Shown here one piece after another: positions 25,583 through 35,297 of a stretch of 41,770 bases of DNA. Each line of letters begins with the position of its first letter. Positions within the stretch are counted from its first letter, which is position 1. Below the pieces are notes generated by a model, which saw nothing but the letters and a program-made list of their open reading frames with translations, was not told where the DNA came from and did no database searches. This stretch comes from an uncultured Porphyromonadaceae bacterium (GTDB lineage Bacteria > Bacteroidota > Bacteroidia > Bacteroidales > Muribaculaceae), in assembly GCA_947175645.1 (NCBI GenBank), contig CAMWNP010000024.1:1-41770 (forward strand), given 5' to 3'. The translations under genes and the position numbers were made by a program.

Positions 25583-27697
25583 TTACATATCTTTGTTGAT
25601 TTGTTTTGCGTTGATCGGGTTGATGCCGTCACGTTTGAGCAGGGCGTTGATCGAGGGGTCGGCGCCGCGGAACCGGCGGTAGAGCAGGGCCGGATTTTCC
25701 GTGCCACCTCGCTCAAGGATGTTCTGGCGGAACGATTTTGCCGTTTCCTGATTGAAGATTCCATCTTCCTTGAATTTGGCGAAAGCATCGGCGTCAAGCA
25801 CTTCGGCCCATTTGTAACTGTAGTAGCCGGCGGCGTAACCACCTGAGAAGATATGTGAGAATGTTGTCGATGTCATTGTTCCGGGTATGGGAGTGAACAG
25901 AGCCACGGATGCGTATGCTTCGTTTTCAAACTGTTCGGAGTCTCCTTCAACCGGCTCGGTAATGGAGTGCCACTTCATGTCGATAAGTCCGAACATAAGT
26001 TGGCGCAGACATGCATAGGCGGCTCCATACTGTGATGATGCAACCAGTTTGTCGATAAGTTCCTGAGGTATGGGTTCACCGGTTTTGTAATGACGGGCAA
26101 ATCCGTCAAGGAACTCCTTCTCAGTCAGATAATTCTCATTGAACTGCGATGGTAGTTCCACGAAATCGCGGTAGACGTTCGTTCCGGCCAGTGACTGATA
26201 GTTACACTGTGAAAGCAGACCGTGGAGAGCGTGACCGAACTCGTGGAGGAATGTCTCTACCTCGTAGGGTGTGAGAAGAGAGGGCTCGTCGGCTGTAGGT
26301 TTGGTGAAATTCATGACAATGGTCACATGCGGACGCACATCCTCGCCATCCTTCACATGCTGACCACGGAACTCTGTCATCCATGCACCGGCGCGTTTTG
26401 TGTCGCGGGGGAAGAAGTCGGTGAAAATCACACCAATGTATGAACCGTCGGCGTCATTGACGTCAAACGCTTTTACATCAGGATGATAAACCGGGATATT
26501 CTTGTTTTCGGTGAACTGCAGCCCATAGAGTCTGGTGGCCAGACCGAATACACCGTCAATGACGTTGTCCAGTTGGAAATAGGGTCGCATCTCCTCCTCG
26601 TCATAACTGTATTTGGCATTTTTCAGTTTGGTGCTGTAGAAACTGTAGTCCCATGGGGCAACCTGGAATTCTGTTCCTTCAATCTCTGTGGCGAATTTGT
26701 TGAGTTCGGTCAGTTCTGCATCAGCGGCGGGGCGGTATGCCTCCGCAAGTTGGTTCAGCAGCCCCATCACATTCTCAGGTGTCTGAGCCATTGTGCGCTT
26801 GAGCGACTGCTGGGCGTAGGTCTGCGAACCAAGCAGGTTCGCACGCTGACGGCGCAGGTCAGCGATCTGCTTGATGATTTCCTTGTTGTTGTACTCACCT
26901 TCACGGTTACGACCCATGTAAAGACGATACATTTTTTCGCGCAGGTCACGGCGGGTGCTGTATTTCATAAACTGGGTGTAGACCGGCTGGTCAAGAGTGA
27001 ACAGATATTCACCTTCCCGCCCTTTCTGCGATGCTGCCAGAGAGGCTGCCTCTACGGCTGATTTGGGGAGTCCGTCAAGGTCGTCGGCGGTGAGCCATAT
27101 TTCATAAGTCTTGAGTTCTTTCAGCACGTTCTGTCCGAACCGGTTTGTGAGTTTGCCTATGGAGTCATTAAGTTGGCGGAAAGTGTCGCGGTCATCACCT
27201 GTAAGGGTGGCACCTGAAAGAGCGAAATCATTATAGGTGTTCTCCAGCAGTGTCTGTTGCTCAGGTGTGAGTTTAAGCGAGGCGCGGTTTTCATAGACTG
27301 TTTTCACGCGGTTCCATAATCCCTCGTTAAGGATTACGGAGGTGGAGTAGTTGCTCAAAACGGGTTGCACACGGTTGATCACTTCCATCATCTCATCGTC
27401 GCAAAGTGCTGACGTGAGCGGATAGAACACATTGAGAACCCGGTTAAGATCCTCACCGGCATTGTCAAGAGCCACTATGGTGTTTTCGAAGGTAGGAGCG
27501 TCAGGGTTGGTGACGATGGATTCAATATCCTTGTTGGCCAGTTCTACCCCGCGGAGGATGGCGGGCTCGAAGTGCTCCGTTTTTATTTCAGCGAAAGGGG
27601 GTGTCTGACGTTCGTTGTCAAACGGCTTAAAGAAGGGGTTTTCAGCATTAACCATAAAAGCCAGTGTAAGTAAAATTGATAAGCAGATGTTTCTCAT
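25583..27697 (-). CDS. Secreted M3-family metallopeptidase (Dcp/oligopeptidase-like)
   Basis: A 704-residue zinc peptidase: signal peptide MRNICLSILLTLAFMVNA, then NPFFKPF typical of Dcp-like M3 N termini, a long helical domain, and the catalytic HEFGH motif at 485-489 (H485, E486, H489) with a third-ligand region downstream. C-terminal conserved segments are FSHIFSGGYAAGYYSYKW and RGADPSINALLKRDGI. Length matches dipeptidyl carboxypeptidase (E. coli Dcp 681). The signal peptide places it in the periplasm, where it would cut short peptides. Its ATG shares one base with the stop of the upstream lipoprotein gene (TAATG), so it ends the long minus-strand operon. Confidence 0.94.
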   Translation of the reverse strand: MRNICLSILLTLAFMVNAENPFFKPFDNERQTPPFAEIKTEHFEPAILRGVELANKDIESIVTNPDAPTFENTIVALDNAGEDLNRVLNVFYPLTSALCDDEMMEVINRVQPVLSNYSTSVILNEGLWNRVKTVYENRASLKLTPEQQTLLENTYNDFALSGATLTGDDRDTFRQLNDSIGKLTNRFGQNVLKELKTYEIWLTADDLDGLPKSAVEAASLAASQKGREGEYLFTLDQPVYTQFMKYSTRRDLREKMYRLYMGRNREGEYNNKEIIKQIADLRRQRANLLGSQTYAQQSLKRTMAQTPENVMGLLNQLAEAYRPAADAELTELNKFATEIEGTEFQVAPWDYSFYSTKLKNAKYSYDEEEMRPYFQLDNVIDGVFGLATRLYGLQFTENKNIPVYHPDVKAFDVNDADGSYIGVIFTDFFPRDTKRAGAWMTEFRGQHVKDGEDVRPHVTIVMNFTKPTADEPSLLTPYEVETFLHEFGHALHGLLSQCNYQSLAGTNVYRDFVELPSQFNENYLTEKEFLDGFARHYKTGEPIPQELIDKLVASSQYGAAYACLRQLMFGLIDMKWHSITEPVEGDSEQFENEAYASVALFTPIPGTMTSTTFSHIFSGGYAAGYYSYKWAEVLDADAFAKFKEDGIFNQETAKSFRQNILERGGTENPALLYRRFRGADPSINALLKRDGINPINAKQINKDM

Positions 27698-28059
27698 TAT
27701 CCTATGGGTTTTAACGGGGTGTCGGGTTCAGCAGGTGTTTTGGAAATCTGTTTGTCAAGGATATAGTAGACTTCCGCGGAGTTGGTGTTGCGCATCTCCT
27801 TGATCATCAGACGGTAGTTGTAGCCTTCCTCATATTTGAAGCCGAGGATGTCAGTGGTTGTAAGATAGCGAACCTGATTCGTTTCCACGAAGGTTACTTC
27901 CAGATAGAGACCGGGGGCATATCCGGCAGGAGTGCTGATCAGTTTGGGTCCGACAGCAACCTCAATCGGCTTGCTTTCGGTTTCCGGATCATCGTTGTTG
28001 CATGCTGACAGGGTTACCATGCAGAGCATGATTGTCAGAAGTGACAGGATTTTTTTCAT
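27697..28059 (-). CDS. DUF4377-like lipoprotein
   Basis: A 120-residue lipoprotein (lipobox LSAC, C20). The C-terminal half, with GFKYEEGYNYRLMIKE and YYILDKQISKT, has the pattern of the DUF4377 domain (F.YE.GY.Y.L.....). This is a small beta domain of unknown function found in HslJ-like and other Bacteroidetes lipoproteins. It is wedged between the outer-membrane efflux gene (4-bp ATGA overlap) and the M3 peptidase (1-bp overlap), so translation of the three is probably coupled. Its part in metal efflux or peptide turnover is unknown. Confidence 0.65.
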   Translation of the reverse strand: MKKILSLLTIMLCMVTLSACNNDDPETESKPIEVAVGPKLISTPAGYAPGLYLEVTFVETNQVRYLTTTDILGFKYEEGYNYRLMIKEMRNTNSAEVYYILDKQISKTPAEPDTPLKPIG

Positions 28060-29240
28060 TTTAAATTGTACTTATTTAGTTCGGCACAAAGTTGTGCTGC
28101 ATTATTTGCGGTTTCGTAGTAATCGCACCTGGCGTCAAGGAAATACCCGAGTTCCTGCAGATAGGTCATCAGCGAGATCTGTCCTCCGTCAAGGGCTTTT
28201 TTCAGGAGTTCCGACTGATTGGATGATCCGAGTACCTCACTGAACAGTTGCTGTTCGGAGCGAGCCCTCAGTGCGGCTGAGCGAATGCGGCGCAGGCGCA
28301 ATATCTCTGCCAGCCTGGCTGAGTTCATCTTCACTTCCTGTTCCATGAGCCGGTAGCGGGCAGCCGCCTTGCGGTGGCGGTTTGACCATGACGACAGTCC
28401 TATATTAACGGAAATTCCGTTGAAATATTGCCCGTCCTCACGCTCCATTTCATAGCCGATGGAGAATGAGGGGTAGCCGGAAAGCCTTGCTACCCGTTCG
28501 TTTTGACGTGCTGACTCCTGCATCGCCCGGTAATACTGCATCTGAGGGCTATGTTCTGCCGCATCTTCGTAGAAGGCTTCGTCGGCAATGGCATCGGCAG
28601 GAAGGTCGGATAGTTTGAGCGACAGCAGATCGGCCGAATGTCCGGAACTCCCTGCTATTGAAAGAATTGATTCAAGAATGGATTCGCGTGACTCACGGAG
28701 TGAGGTCAGACGGCGCGTCAGGCGCAGTTTCTCAATCTTCAGTTTGTTGACATCGAGAATTGACTCCTCGCCCGCCTCGAATCCACGCTGGTAGAGTTGC
28801 AGCAGTTGTGACATATTGGACTCAGCCTCTTCAACCACACGCAGTTGCTCTCCGGTGGTAATCAGTTGAATCATAAGGAGTTTTAATTCAAGCGTACGGT
28901 CGGCCATGCAACTCAGACGTAATTGCTCCAGAGCACTGTCAGTGGCCTTGCGTGCTGCTTTGCGGGCGCCGTAAAGACCGGGCCAGTCAAAACTCTGGCT
29001 TATCCCTACGCCATATTTGTTCTCCCTTTCGGTGCCCCATTTGTGGAAACCTTCAAGTTCAGGGCCCGCAAGCATGTTTTCCTGTGCCGCTGCCTCTGAT
29101 TCCGCTTCATGGTCAAGAATCATGGCTTTAATATCGGGTGAGGATGAAACAAGCGTTTCAAGCAACTGCTGGAATTTCTCACCGGCAGATGCACTGATAA
29201 CCGTAGCCATCAGGAAAAGTGTGAATATCTTCTTTTTCAT
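28056..29240 (-). CDS. TolC-family outer-membrane component of heavy-metal efflux (CusC/CzcC-like)
   Basis: A 394-residue protein with a signal peptide (KKIFTLFLMATVISASA) and two TolC-type repeats of long coiled-coil helices. It is shorter than CusC (~460) and closer to CzcC-type length, and no lipobox is visible. It forms the outer-membrane exit duct for the RND pump. Its start overlaps the end of the RND gene by 4 bp and its stop overlaps the next ATG by 4 bp. The order adaptor-pump-duct is common for Bacteroidetes HME-RND operons. Confidence 0.85.
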   Translation of the reverse strand: MKKKIFTLFLMATVISASAGEKFQQLLETLVSSSPDIKAMILDHEAESEAAAQENMLAGPELEGFHKWGTERENKYGVGISQSFDWPGLYGARKAARKATDSALEQLRLSCMADRTLELKLLMIQLITTGEQLRVVEEAESNMSQLLQLYQRGFEAGEESILDVNKLKIEKLRLTRRLTSLRESRESILESILSIAGSSGHSADLLSLKLSDLPADAIADEAFYEDAAEHSPQMQYYRAMQESARQNERVARLSGYPSFSIGYEMEREDGQYFNGISVNIGLSSWSNRHRKAAARYRLMEQEVKMNSARLAEILRLRRIRSAALRARSEQQLFSEVLGSSNQSELLKKALDGGQISLMTYLQELGYFLDARCDYYETANNAAQLCAELNKYNLK

Positions 29241-32200
29241 TTCTCTGATTTTCTGTAGGTTAGATAATAGATTACCGGAACCACGAACACGTTAAGCGCC
29301 GTGGCGGAGATCAATCCTCCGAGTATCACTACGGCAAGCGGTGACTGGATCTCGTTTCCGGCCTCCCCTCCGCGTAAAGCCAGAGGAATAAGAGCCAGGG
29401 CCGATGTCAGGGCCGTCATTATGATGGGGTTCAGACGGTCGGCCGAGCCGTGGCGGATACGTTCCGACAATCCCTCTCCTTCCGTTTTCAGATGGTTATA
29501 GCGTGAAATCAGGAGCATTCCGTTTCTGGTTGTTATTCCCAGCAGTGATATGAAGCCGATGATTGCGGGAATATTAAGTTCGGCTCCGGTAAGGACAAGG
29601 ATGAGCACACCCCCTATCATTGCCAGGGGCATGTTGATGAGGATAATCACTGATTGACGCACACTCTTGAATTCCTGATACAGGAGCATGAAAATCACAA
29701 GAAGGGCTATTACAGATGTAAGTGCAAGGGTGCGTGAAGCAGCCGCCTCACTTTCAAACTGACCGCAGTAGGTCACGAAATATCCTTCGGGCATTGCGAT
29801 TTGGCTGTCAACCATCTCCTGAATGTCGTTAACCACACTGCGAAGGTCACGCCCCTCTACGTTTGCCGAGATCACCAGGCGTCGGCTCACATTCTCGCGG
29901 TTGATGGTGTTCGGACCGGTTGTGGATACTATTTCAGCAACATAACTCAAGGGAATCTTTCCGGCGTTGGAGTCAATCATCAGTCCGGCTATCTTCTCCA
30001 TGCTGTCACGCCGGTCATCGGCAAGGCGAACGGTGATGTCATAAGGCAATCCATCCTCATAGACCTGCGACACAACCTGTCCGGCAAGAGTCACGTCAAC
30101 GAACCGCGTGAAGTCTGCCATTGATATTCCGTAGGCTGCAAGCATGTCACGGCGGGGAACAATTTCCAGTTCAGGCCTGCCGATCTGCTGCTCGATATTT
30201 GCATCAACCACACCTTCAACATCTGTGATACCTGACTTTATCTGACTCCCTATGGAATAGAGTTTGTTGAGGTCGTCGCCGAACAGTTTTATGGCTATCT
30301 GGGCCTCTGTTCCGGAAAGCATGGCATCGATACGATGTGAGATAGGTTGACCTAATTCAATGTTCGCGCCAGGAATGGCCGAAAGTTTGGTGCGTAGTTC
30401 ACGTACCACTTCACCGCGGCTTCTCCCTTTGTCAAGAACGTAGGGCGCTTCAATCTCCGACACGTTTACACCAAGTGAGTGCTCATCAAGTTCCGCTCGG
30501 CCTGTTTTGCGGGCAACGGTCCGAATTTCCGGCACTGAGAGTATGATTTTCTCTGCCTCACGTCCCACCCGGTCGCTCTCTTCAAGCGATATCCCGGGCA
30601 GTGTACTGACATTGATGGTGAACGAACCCTCGTTGAACGACGGCAGGAACGAGCGTCCAAGAGTGAAGAACAGAACAAGCGAGATGATGAAAAGCAGTCC
30701 CACCGCTCCAAGCAGCATCTTACCGTGTGAAAGGCTCCATGCAAGCGCGGTGGAGTAGCCCGCGCGTAATTTTCGTGAAACCCACGGCTCACGGCTCAGC
30801 GCATCGTTCTGCTTGCGTGATCCAAGCAGGAAGGAACAAAGCACAGGGGTGAGTGTGAGGGCGACCACGGTTGAGGCTATAAGGGCCACAATAAAGGATA
30901 TACCCAACGGAATCAGCATCCGGCCCTCAATTCCTGAGAGGAAGAACAGAGGAATGAAACTTGCAATGATAATCAGCGATGAGTTGAAAATGGGCATGCG
31001 GACCTCCTTTGAGGCCTCAAACACCACCTCGAGCACCGGACGGCGCTCCGCCGGCGGCAACGCACGGTTGGCGTTCAGACGCTTGTATACATTCTCCACA
31101 TCCACTATGGCGTCGTCAACCAGTGACCCTATGGCTATGGCTATACCACCCAGCGACATGGTGTTGATGCTGAATCCACACAGATGAAGAACTATCACCG
31201 CTATGAGGATCGACATGGGGAGCGCAACAACCGAAATCACCGTCGTCCGGATGTTCATCAGGAAGAAGAACAGTACTATTATGACAAACAGCGCGCCTTC
31301 AAACAACGATTCCTGGAGATTGCCGATTGAATGGTCTATGAAGTCGCTCTGACGGAATATGTCTGTGGATATATGAAGATCCGCAGGCAGATTTTTGGCA
31401 GATAATGCCAGACTCTCCTCAATTTTCCTGGTCAATCCTATTGTCCCTACTCCCGGTTGCTTGGTGACGGTCAGGAGCACCGCCGGCTTGGCACGTTCCG
31501 ATGCCACTCCAAGACGCGGACTCTTGCTCCCCACCTGAATTGTGGCGACATCACTCAGAAGCACTGTGCCGCGACTGTCGCTGCGAACCACCGCATGCGA
31601 CATCTGCTCAACATCGGCCGTATTGACCTTACCTTTGATGATATATTCGTTGCCGTATTCATAGAGGATTCCCCCGGCGGCATTGTTGTTCAGTCCCTCG
31701 ATTGACTCAAGAAGTTCGTTCATGGTAAGGTCATAGTGGTTCATTCGCTCCAGGTCAAGAGTTATCTGGTATTCGCGGATATCACCACCGATGACAGTAA
31801 CCTGACTGACACCACCTATGGAGAGAAGTCGCGGACGCAGGGTGCGGTCAGCGATGGTGCGGAGATCCAGAAGCGAGGTGCTGTCAGCAGTCAGTCCTAT
31901 GATCATTACCTCCCCGAGGATGGAGGATTGCGGACCAAGGGTGGGGGACTGCACACCGGGAGGAAGTTGCTCGGCGACTCCGGCAAGTTTCTCCGACACG
32001 GTCTGGCGCGCTATGTAAATGTCCGTACCCCAGTCGAACTCCACCGATACGGCCGAGAATCCGGTAGCCGATGAGGAACGCACGCGTCTGACTCCCGTGG
32101 AGCCGTTGACCGCTGTTTCTATAGGGAACGTTACAAGTTTCTCCACCTCTTCCGGTGCCATGCCGGGTGCTTCGGTCATGACCACTACGGTGGGAGCGTT

Positions 32201-32326
32201 GAGATCAGGGAATATGTCTACCTCCGTATTGATCAACGTAACAACGCCCGCAAGCAGAATAAGTCCGGAGAGTATCAGAACGAGCAGACGGTTGTATAGC
32301 GAAAAGTGAATTATTCGGTTAAGCAT
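29237..32326 (-). CDS. Heavy-metal efflux RND transporter (CusA/CzcA family)
   Basis: A 1029-residue inner-membrane proton antiporter with 12 helices and two large periplasmic loops. The N terminus (MLNRIIHFSLYNRLLVL... EVDIFPDLNAPTVVV) and EEVEKLVTFPIE are HME-RND hallmarks. The TM4 motif near 395-412 reads IGSLVDDAIVDVENVYKR, closest to the monovalent-metal (CusA) pattern but with an extra Asp and an Asp in place of the usual Met/hydrophobic residue. The periplasmic KTGRAELDEHSLGVNV segment lacks the Met seen in CusA at that region. The exported ion therefore cannot be assigned from sequence. Confidence 0.93.
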   Translation of the reverse strand: MLNRIIHFSLYNRLLVLILSGLILLAGVVTLINTEVDIFPDLNAPTVVVMTEAPGMAPEEVEKLVTFPIETAVNGSTGVRRVRSSSATGFSAVSVEFDWGTDIYIARQTVSEKLAGVAEQLPPGVQSPTLGPQSSILGEVMIIGLTADSTSLLDLRTIADRTLRPRLLSIGGVSQVTVIGGDIREYQITLDLERMNHYDLTMNELLESIEGLNNNAAGGILYEYGNEYIIKGKVNTADVEQMSHAVVRSDSRGTVLLSDVATIQVGSKSPRLGVASERAKPAVLLTVTKQPGVGTIGLTRKIEESLALSAKNLPADLHISTDIFRQSDFIDHSIGNLQESLFEGALFVIIVLFFFLMNIRTTVISVVALPMSILIAVIVLHLCGFSINTMSLGGIAIAIGSLVDDAIVDVENVYKRLNANRALPPAERRPVLEVVFEASKEVRMPIFNSSLIIIASFIPLFFLSGIEGRMLIPLGISFIVALIASTVVALTLTPVLCSFLLGSRKQNDALSREPWVSRKLRAGYSTALAWSLSHGKMLLGAVGLLFIISLVLFFTLGRSFLPSFNEGSFTINVSTLPGISLEESDRVGREAEKIILSVPEIRTVARKTGRAELDEHSLGVNVSEIEAPYVLDKGRSRGEVVRELRTKLSAIPGANIELGQPISHRIDAMLSGTEAQIAIKLFGDDLNKLYSIGSQIKSGITDVEGVVDANIEQQIGRPELEIVPRRDMLAAYGISMADFTRFVDVTLAGQVVSQVYEDGLPYDITVRLADDRRDSMEKIAGLMIDSNAGKIPLSYVAEIVSTTGPNTINRENVSRRLVISANVEGRDLRSVVNDIQEMVDSQIAMPEGYFVTYCGQFESEAAASRTLALTSVIALLVIFMLLYQEFKSVRQSVIILINMPLAMIGGVLILVLTGAELNIPAIIGFISLLGITTRNGMLLISRYNHLKTEGEGLSERIRHGSADRLNPIIMTALTSALALIPLALRGGEAGNEIQSPLAVVILGGLISATALNVFVVPVIYYLTYRKSEK

Positions 32327-32343
32327 GCTTCACCTCCCCTCCG

Positions 32344-33567
32344 TCAATGAGTGTGACTATGTCCTTCGGGAACGACACCTGAAGTTTCGGCAAGACGCAC
32401 GAAGGTCGTTCCGGCCGTGACCACACGTTCTCCATCTTTCAGTCCTGAGAGTATCTCCACTTCCTGACCGTTGCTCTGACCTGTCTTTACCGGCATTTTG
32501 CGGAAACAGTCCTCGTCAAGTTGCACGAACACAAAGAGTTGACCCTGTTGCTCATAGAGCGATGCTGTGGGCACGGCTATAACTTTTCCGCGTGATGCGC
32601 CGATGAGGTAGACTTCAGCCGATGTGCCCGGAACCACTTCCCCGTTGTTGTTGAAACGGAAGTAAACCGGCAGATAGCCGGGACGGTTTCCCATTGCTGC
32701 CTGATCCGCTATGCGGTGACCGTTGAGCGAAGCAAGGTCGAAAACTTCGTCGGAATACGCGGTGCGGAAACGTGCCGATGTTATGCCGGAGAGGTCGCGG
32801 AAATATTTTTCCGGAAGGTCGGCGCGGAGTGTCAGTTCCGTGTTGCCGGAAATTTCGGCGATGGGTTGACCTGCTTCCACAAACTCTCCCTGACGCACTG
32901 TCAGTGAGGTGATGATACCTGATGATGGTGCGGTTGCCCCGCTTCCCGAGTTGCTGCCTGAGTAGGCGGCACGTGCCTGTTCGAATGTCTGCAGGGCGGC
33001 ATTATAGTCGCGGGTCGACACTATTCCGTCAGCGTGCAGCGGTGTCAGACGGTCAAGTTCGCGCTTGGCCGATTCGTAGGCTACCCGGGCAGCCTCGTTG
33101 CTGTCACCTCCGGCCATCCCTCTGGCCGATACTGAGGCGATATTCTGTCCCCGGCTCACCTTGACACCCTCGGCAATTCCGCGGGCAAAGGTTACGATAC
33201 CTGATGATTTTGCCGATACGACCGAGCGGTCGGCAGGGGCGGAGATAACCTGGCCTGAAACCTTGATTACCTCTGAAAAATCACGGGGTTCAACAACTGT
33301 GGACTTTATTCCGAATTCCTCAATCTGCGCAGGTGTCAGGTGAATGATCCCCGCCTCTTTTTCATGATTATCATCTTCATGTTCATGCTCTCCATGTTCA
33401 TGTTCGTGATCTTCGTGGTCGTGGTCATGGTCATGATCATGCTCCTCATGTCCATGACCATGGTGATGATGGTGTCCCAGACCATCCTGTTCGGCAGTAT
33501 GTGCGCATGATGGTGTGAACAGTCCTATTACGGATGCACACAATATTATATAGAATATATTTTTCAT
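32344..33567 (-). CDS. His-rich periplasmic adaptor lipoprotein of metal RND efflux (CusB/CzcB-like)
   Basis: 407 residues from the ATG at 33567 (MKNIFYIILCASVIG...C21); the frame is open to 33768, but only this start gives a lipoprotein signal. Residues 32-71 contain 18 His mixed with Asp/Glu, a metal-binding tail. The rest is a membrane-fusion protein: a barrel-sandwich/lipoyl half (GIVTFARGIAEGVKVSRGQNIASV), a helical hairpin with YESAKRELDRLTPLHADGIVSTRDYNAA, the second lipoyl half (SLTVRQGEFVEAGQPIAEI) and a beta-barrel. It bridges the RND pump and outer-membrane duct and may hand metal to the pump. It lies 17 bp upstream of the pump gene. Confidence 0.9.
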   Translation of the reverse strand: MKNIFYIILCASVIGLFTPSCAHTAEQDGLGHHHHHGHGHEEHDHDHDHDHEDHEHEHGEHEHEDDNHEKEAGIIHLTPAQIEEFGIKSTVVEPRDFSEVIKVSGQVISAPADRSVVSAKSSGIVTFARGIAEGVKVSRGQNIASVSARGMAGGDSNEAARVAYESAKRELDRLTPLHADGIVSTRDYNAALQTFEQARAAYSGSNSGSGATAPSSGIITSLTVRQGEFVEAGQPIAEISGNTELTLRADLPEKYFRDLSGITSARFRTAYSDEVFDLASLNGHRIADQAAMGNRPGYLPVYFRFNNNGEVVPGTSAEVYLIGASRGKVIAVPTASLYEQQGQLFVFVQLDEDCFRKMPVKTGQSNGQEVEILSGLKDGERVVTAGTTFVRLAETSGVVPEGHSHTH

Positions 33568-33617
33568 TACGATATGTTTAACTTTGTGAATGATTGGAGG
33601 AGAGAGGAGACTGCATG

Positions 33618-34061
33618 TTAAAACAAATCGTAAGGAGGACCCCGCATGAGCCACGCGGGGAGAATTAAGGATGGAGGCAGCGGAACTTTGTCGGCATACC
33701 GTATCAGTTCGGATGAAAGCGCCGGTATGTGCCACACCGGGAGGATGTAGTTTATAAACACCACGCACAGAATGGTTTCGTCAGGCGATATATCAATCTG
33801 CTTCTCCTGTGAGGTCAACTGATCGAGATGCATCGCACAGTCATCCTGGTCACCGCAATGGTTGTCATGATGGTGATGATGATGGGTGCAGGGGTGCTGT
33901 TCGGAGTCGTGGTGATGCGGTTCTGCGGAATGTGACCCCATTTCTATCTCCCCCGCTATGGTGTAGATGAATATGTTCCCCTCACGGTCATGGTGATGGA
34001 ACTGCACCACCGAGCATAGCACGATGGTGAGTGTCATCAGTATGGCGGTCAGGGATTTCAT
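33618..34061 (-). CDS. Small His-rich secreted or membrane protein (DUF6769-like)
   Basis: A 147-residue protein with an N-terminal hydrophobic signal/anchor (LTAILMTLTIVLCSVV) directly followed by HHH. A central segment at 44-78 has 13 His and three Cys (C58, C69, C75), and a C-terminal hydrophobic stretch near 97-115 (LCVVFINYILPVWHIP) is followed by a short PP-containing tail. It heads the efflux gene set, 13 bp after the ribBA stop and 50 bp before the adaptor. I recall such His-rich proteins beside Bacteroidetes CusB genes; the DUF6769 assignment is tentative. A metal-buffering or sensing role in the periplasm is inferred from His/Cys content and position. Confidence 0.7.
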   Translation of the reverse strand: MKSLTAILMTLTIVLCSVVQFHHHDREGNIFIYTIAGEIEMGSHSAEPHHHDSEQHPCTHHHHHHDNHCGDQDDCAMHLDQLTSQEKQIDISPDETILCVVFINYILPVWHIPALSSELIRYADKVPLPPSLILPAWLMRGPPYDLF

Positions 34062-34074
34062 GAGTCAGTCAGGA

Positions 34075-35295
34075 TTAGTCCACGTTGTCAAGTTGATGCC
34101 CCATGCGCTCTTTTTTCGTGTGCATGTAAAATCGGTTGTACTTGTTGGGTGTAACCTCAATGGGAACGGTGTCCACAACCTCAAGTCCGTATGCTTCCAG
34201 CCCTATGCGCTTGATTGGGTTATTGGTGAGCAGACGCATTTTGGTTACTCCCAGGGAGCGGAGAATCTGGGCCCCCACGCCGTAATCGCGCTCATCGGCC
34301 TTGTGTCCTAAGTGGATATTTGCGTCAACGGTGTCCATCCCCTGTTCCTGCAGTTTGTAAGCCTTGATTTTGTCCATCAGCCCTATGCCTCTTCCCTCCT
34401 GATTGAGATAGAGCACCAGTCCGCGCCCCTCTTTCTCTATCTTGCGCAACGACTGATGGAGTTGCTCTCCGCAGTCACACCGCTGTGACCCGAAGATATC
34501 CCCTGTGGCGCATGAAGAGTGAACACGCAGCAGCACCGGTTCCGGAGTGGTGATGTCACCCTTGATGATGGCTATATGTTCCAGCCCGTTATCTTTCTGG
34601 CGGAAAGGGATAAGCCGGAAATGACCGTACTCCGTGGGCATGTCAACCTCCTCGCCTCGCTCAATGTCGCTCTCTGTTCTCAATCGGTAGGCTATCAGGT
34701 CGTGGATCGAGATTAGTTTCATGCCGTGGGCATCCGCTATACGACGCAGTTCGGGCAGGCGGGCCATGCTGCCGTCATCGCTCATTATCTCCATCAGTGC
34801 CGCTGCGGGCTGAAGTCCGGAAAGACGGGCGAGGTCTACGGCGGCTTCAGTATGTCCGGCCCGTCGCAGAACACCCTCGTTCTGGGCATACAAGGGATTG
34901 ATGTGACCCGGTCGTCCGAAAGTCTCAGGCTTGCTCTCGGGGTCAGCGAGTGCGCGGATAGTGGCGCACCGGTCATGGATGGATACACCTGTGCTGCACC
35001 CCTCGAGTTTGTCCACGGTAACGGTGAAAGGTGTCCCTAACACAGAGGTGTTGTCAACAACCTGAGGTGCCAGCCCGAGTTCTTTCGCACGACTTATGGT
35101 GATGGGTACGCATAGAACGCCGCGGGCATTCTTGAGCATGAAATTGACCTGCTCGGGCGTGATTTTCTCCGCCGCCACAATGAAGTCACCCTCATTCTCG
35201 CGGTCTTCGTCGTCAACAACAATAACCATTTTACCCTCGCGGAAATCCTCGAGAGCCGATTCTATAGTGTCAAGTTTAATCTTTTCCATATACAA
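34075..35295 (-). CDS. ribBA: Bifunctional 3,4-dihydroxy-2-butanone-4-phosphate synthase / GTP cyclohydrolase II
   Basis: A 406-residue fusion giving both branch precursors of riboflavin. The RibB half (1-~205) has [11 protein letters not shown] at 28-38, binding ribulose-5-phosphate and Mg. The RibA half (~210-400) has the zinc site [17 protein letters not shown] with its three Cys, the NQEGRGIGL block and RLLTNNP. Both active sites look intact. It starts 2 bp after the lptF/G-type gene and stops 13 bp before the His-rich gene; no terminator is visible, so it is probably co-transcribed with both. Confidence 0.96.
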   Translation of the reverse strand: MYMEKIKLDTIESALEDFREGKMVIVVDDEDRENEGDFIVAAEKITPEQVNFMLKNARGVLCVPITISRAKELGLAPQVVDNTSVLGTPFTVTVDKLEGCSTGVSIHDRCATIRALADPESKPETFGRPGHINPLYAQNEGVLRRAGHTEAAVDLARLSGLQPAAALMEIMSDDGSMARLPELRRIADAHGMKLISIHDLIAYRLRTESDIERGEEVDMPTEYGHFRLIPFRQKDNGLEHIAIIKGDITTPEPVLLRVHSSCATGDIFGSQRCDCGEQLHQSLRKIEKEGRGLVLYLNQEGRGIGLMDKIKAYKLQEQGMDTVDANIHLGHKADERDYGVGAQILRSLGVTKMRLLTNNPIKRIGLEAYGLEVVDTVPIEVTPNKYNRFYMHTKKERMGHQLDNVD

Positions 35296-35297
35296 AT

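Noticed and set aside
33360-33470. CAT/GTG-rich repetitive DNA resembling a tandem repeat or short CRISPR-like array
   Set aside because: It is the His/Asp/Glu-coding tail of the adaptor protein; there are no regular repeats with spacers.
33568-33768. 67-residue extension of the adaptor frame upstream of MKNIFYII
   Set aside because: It buries the lipoprotein signal peptide and overlaps the end of the His-rich gene.
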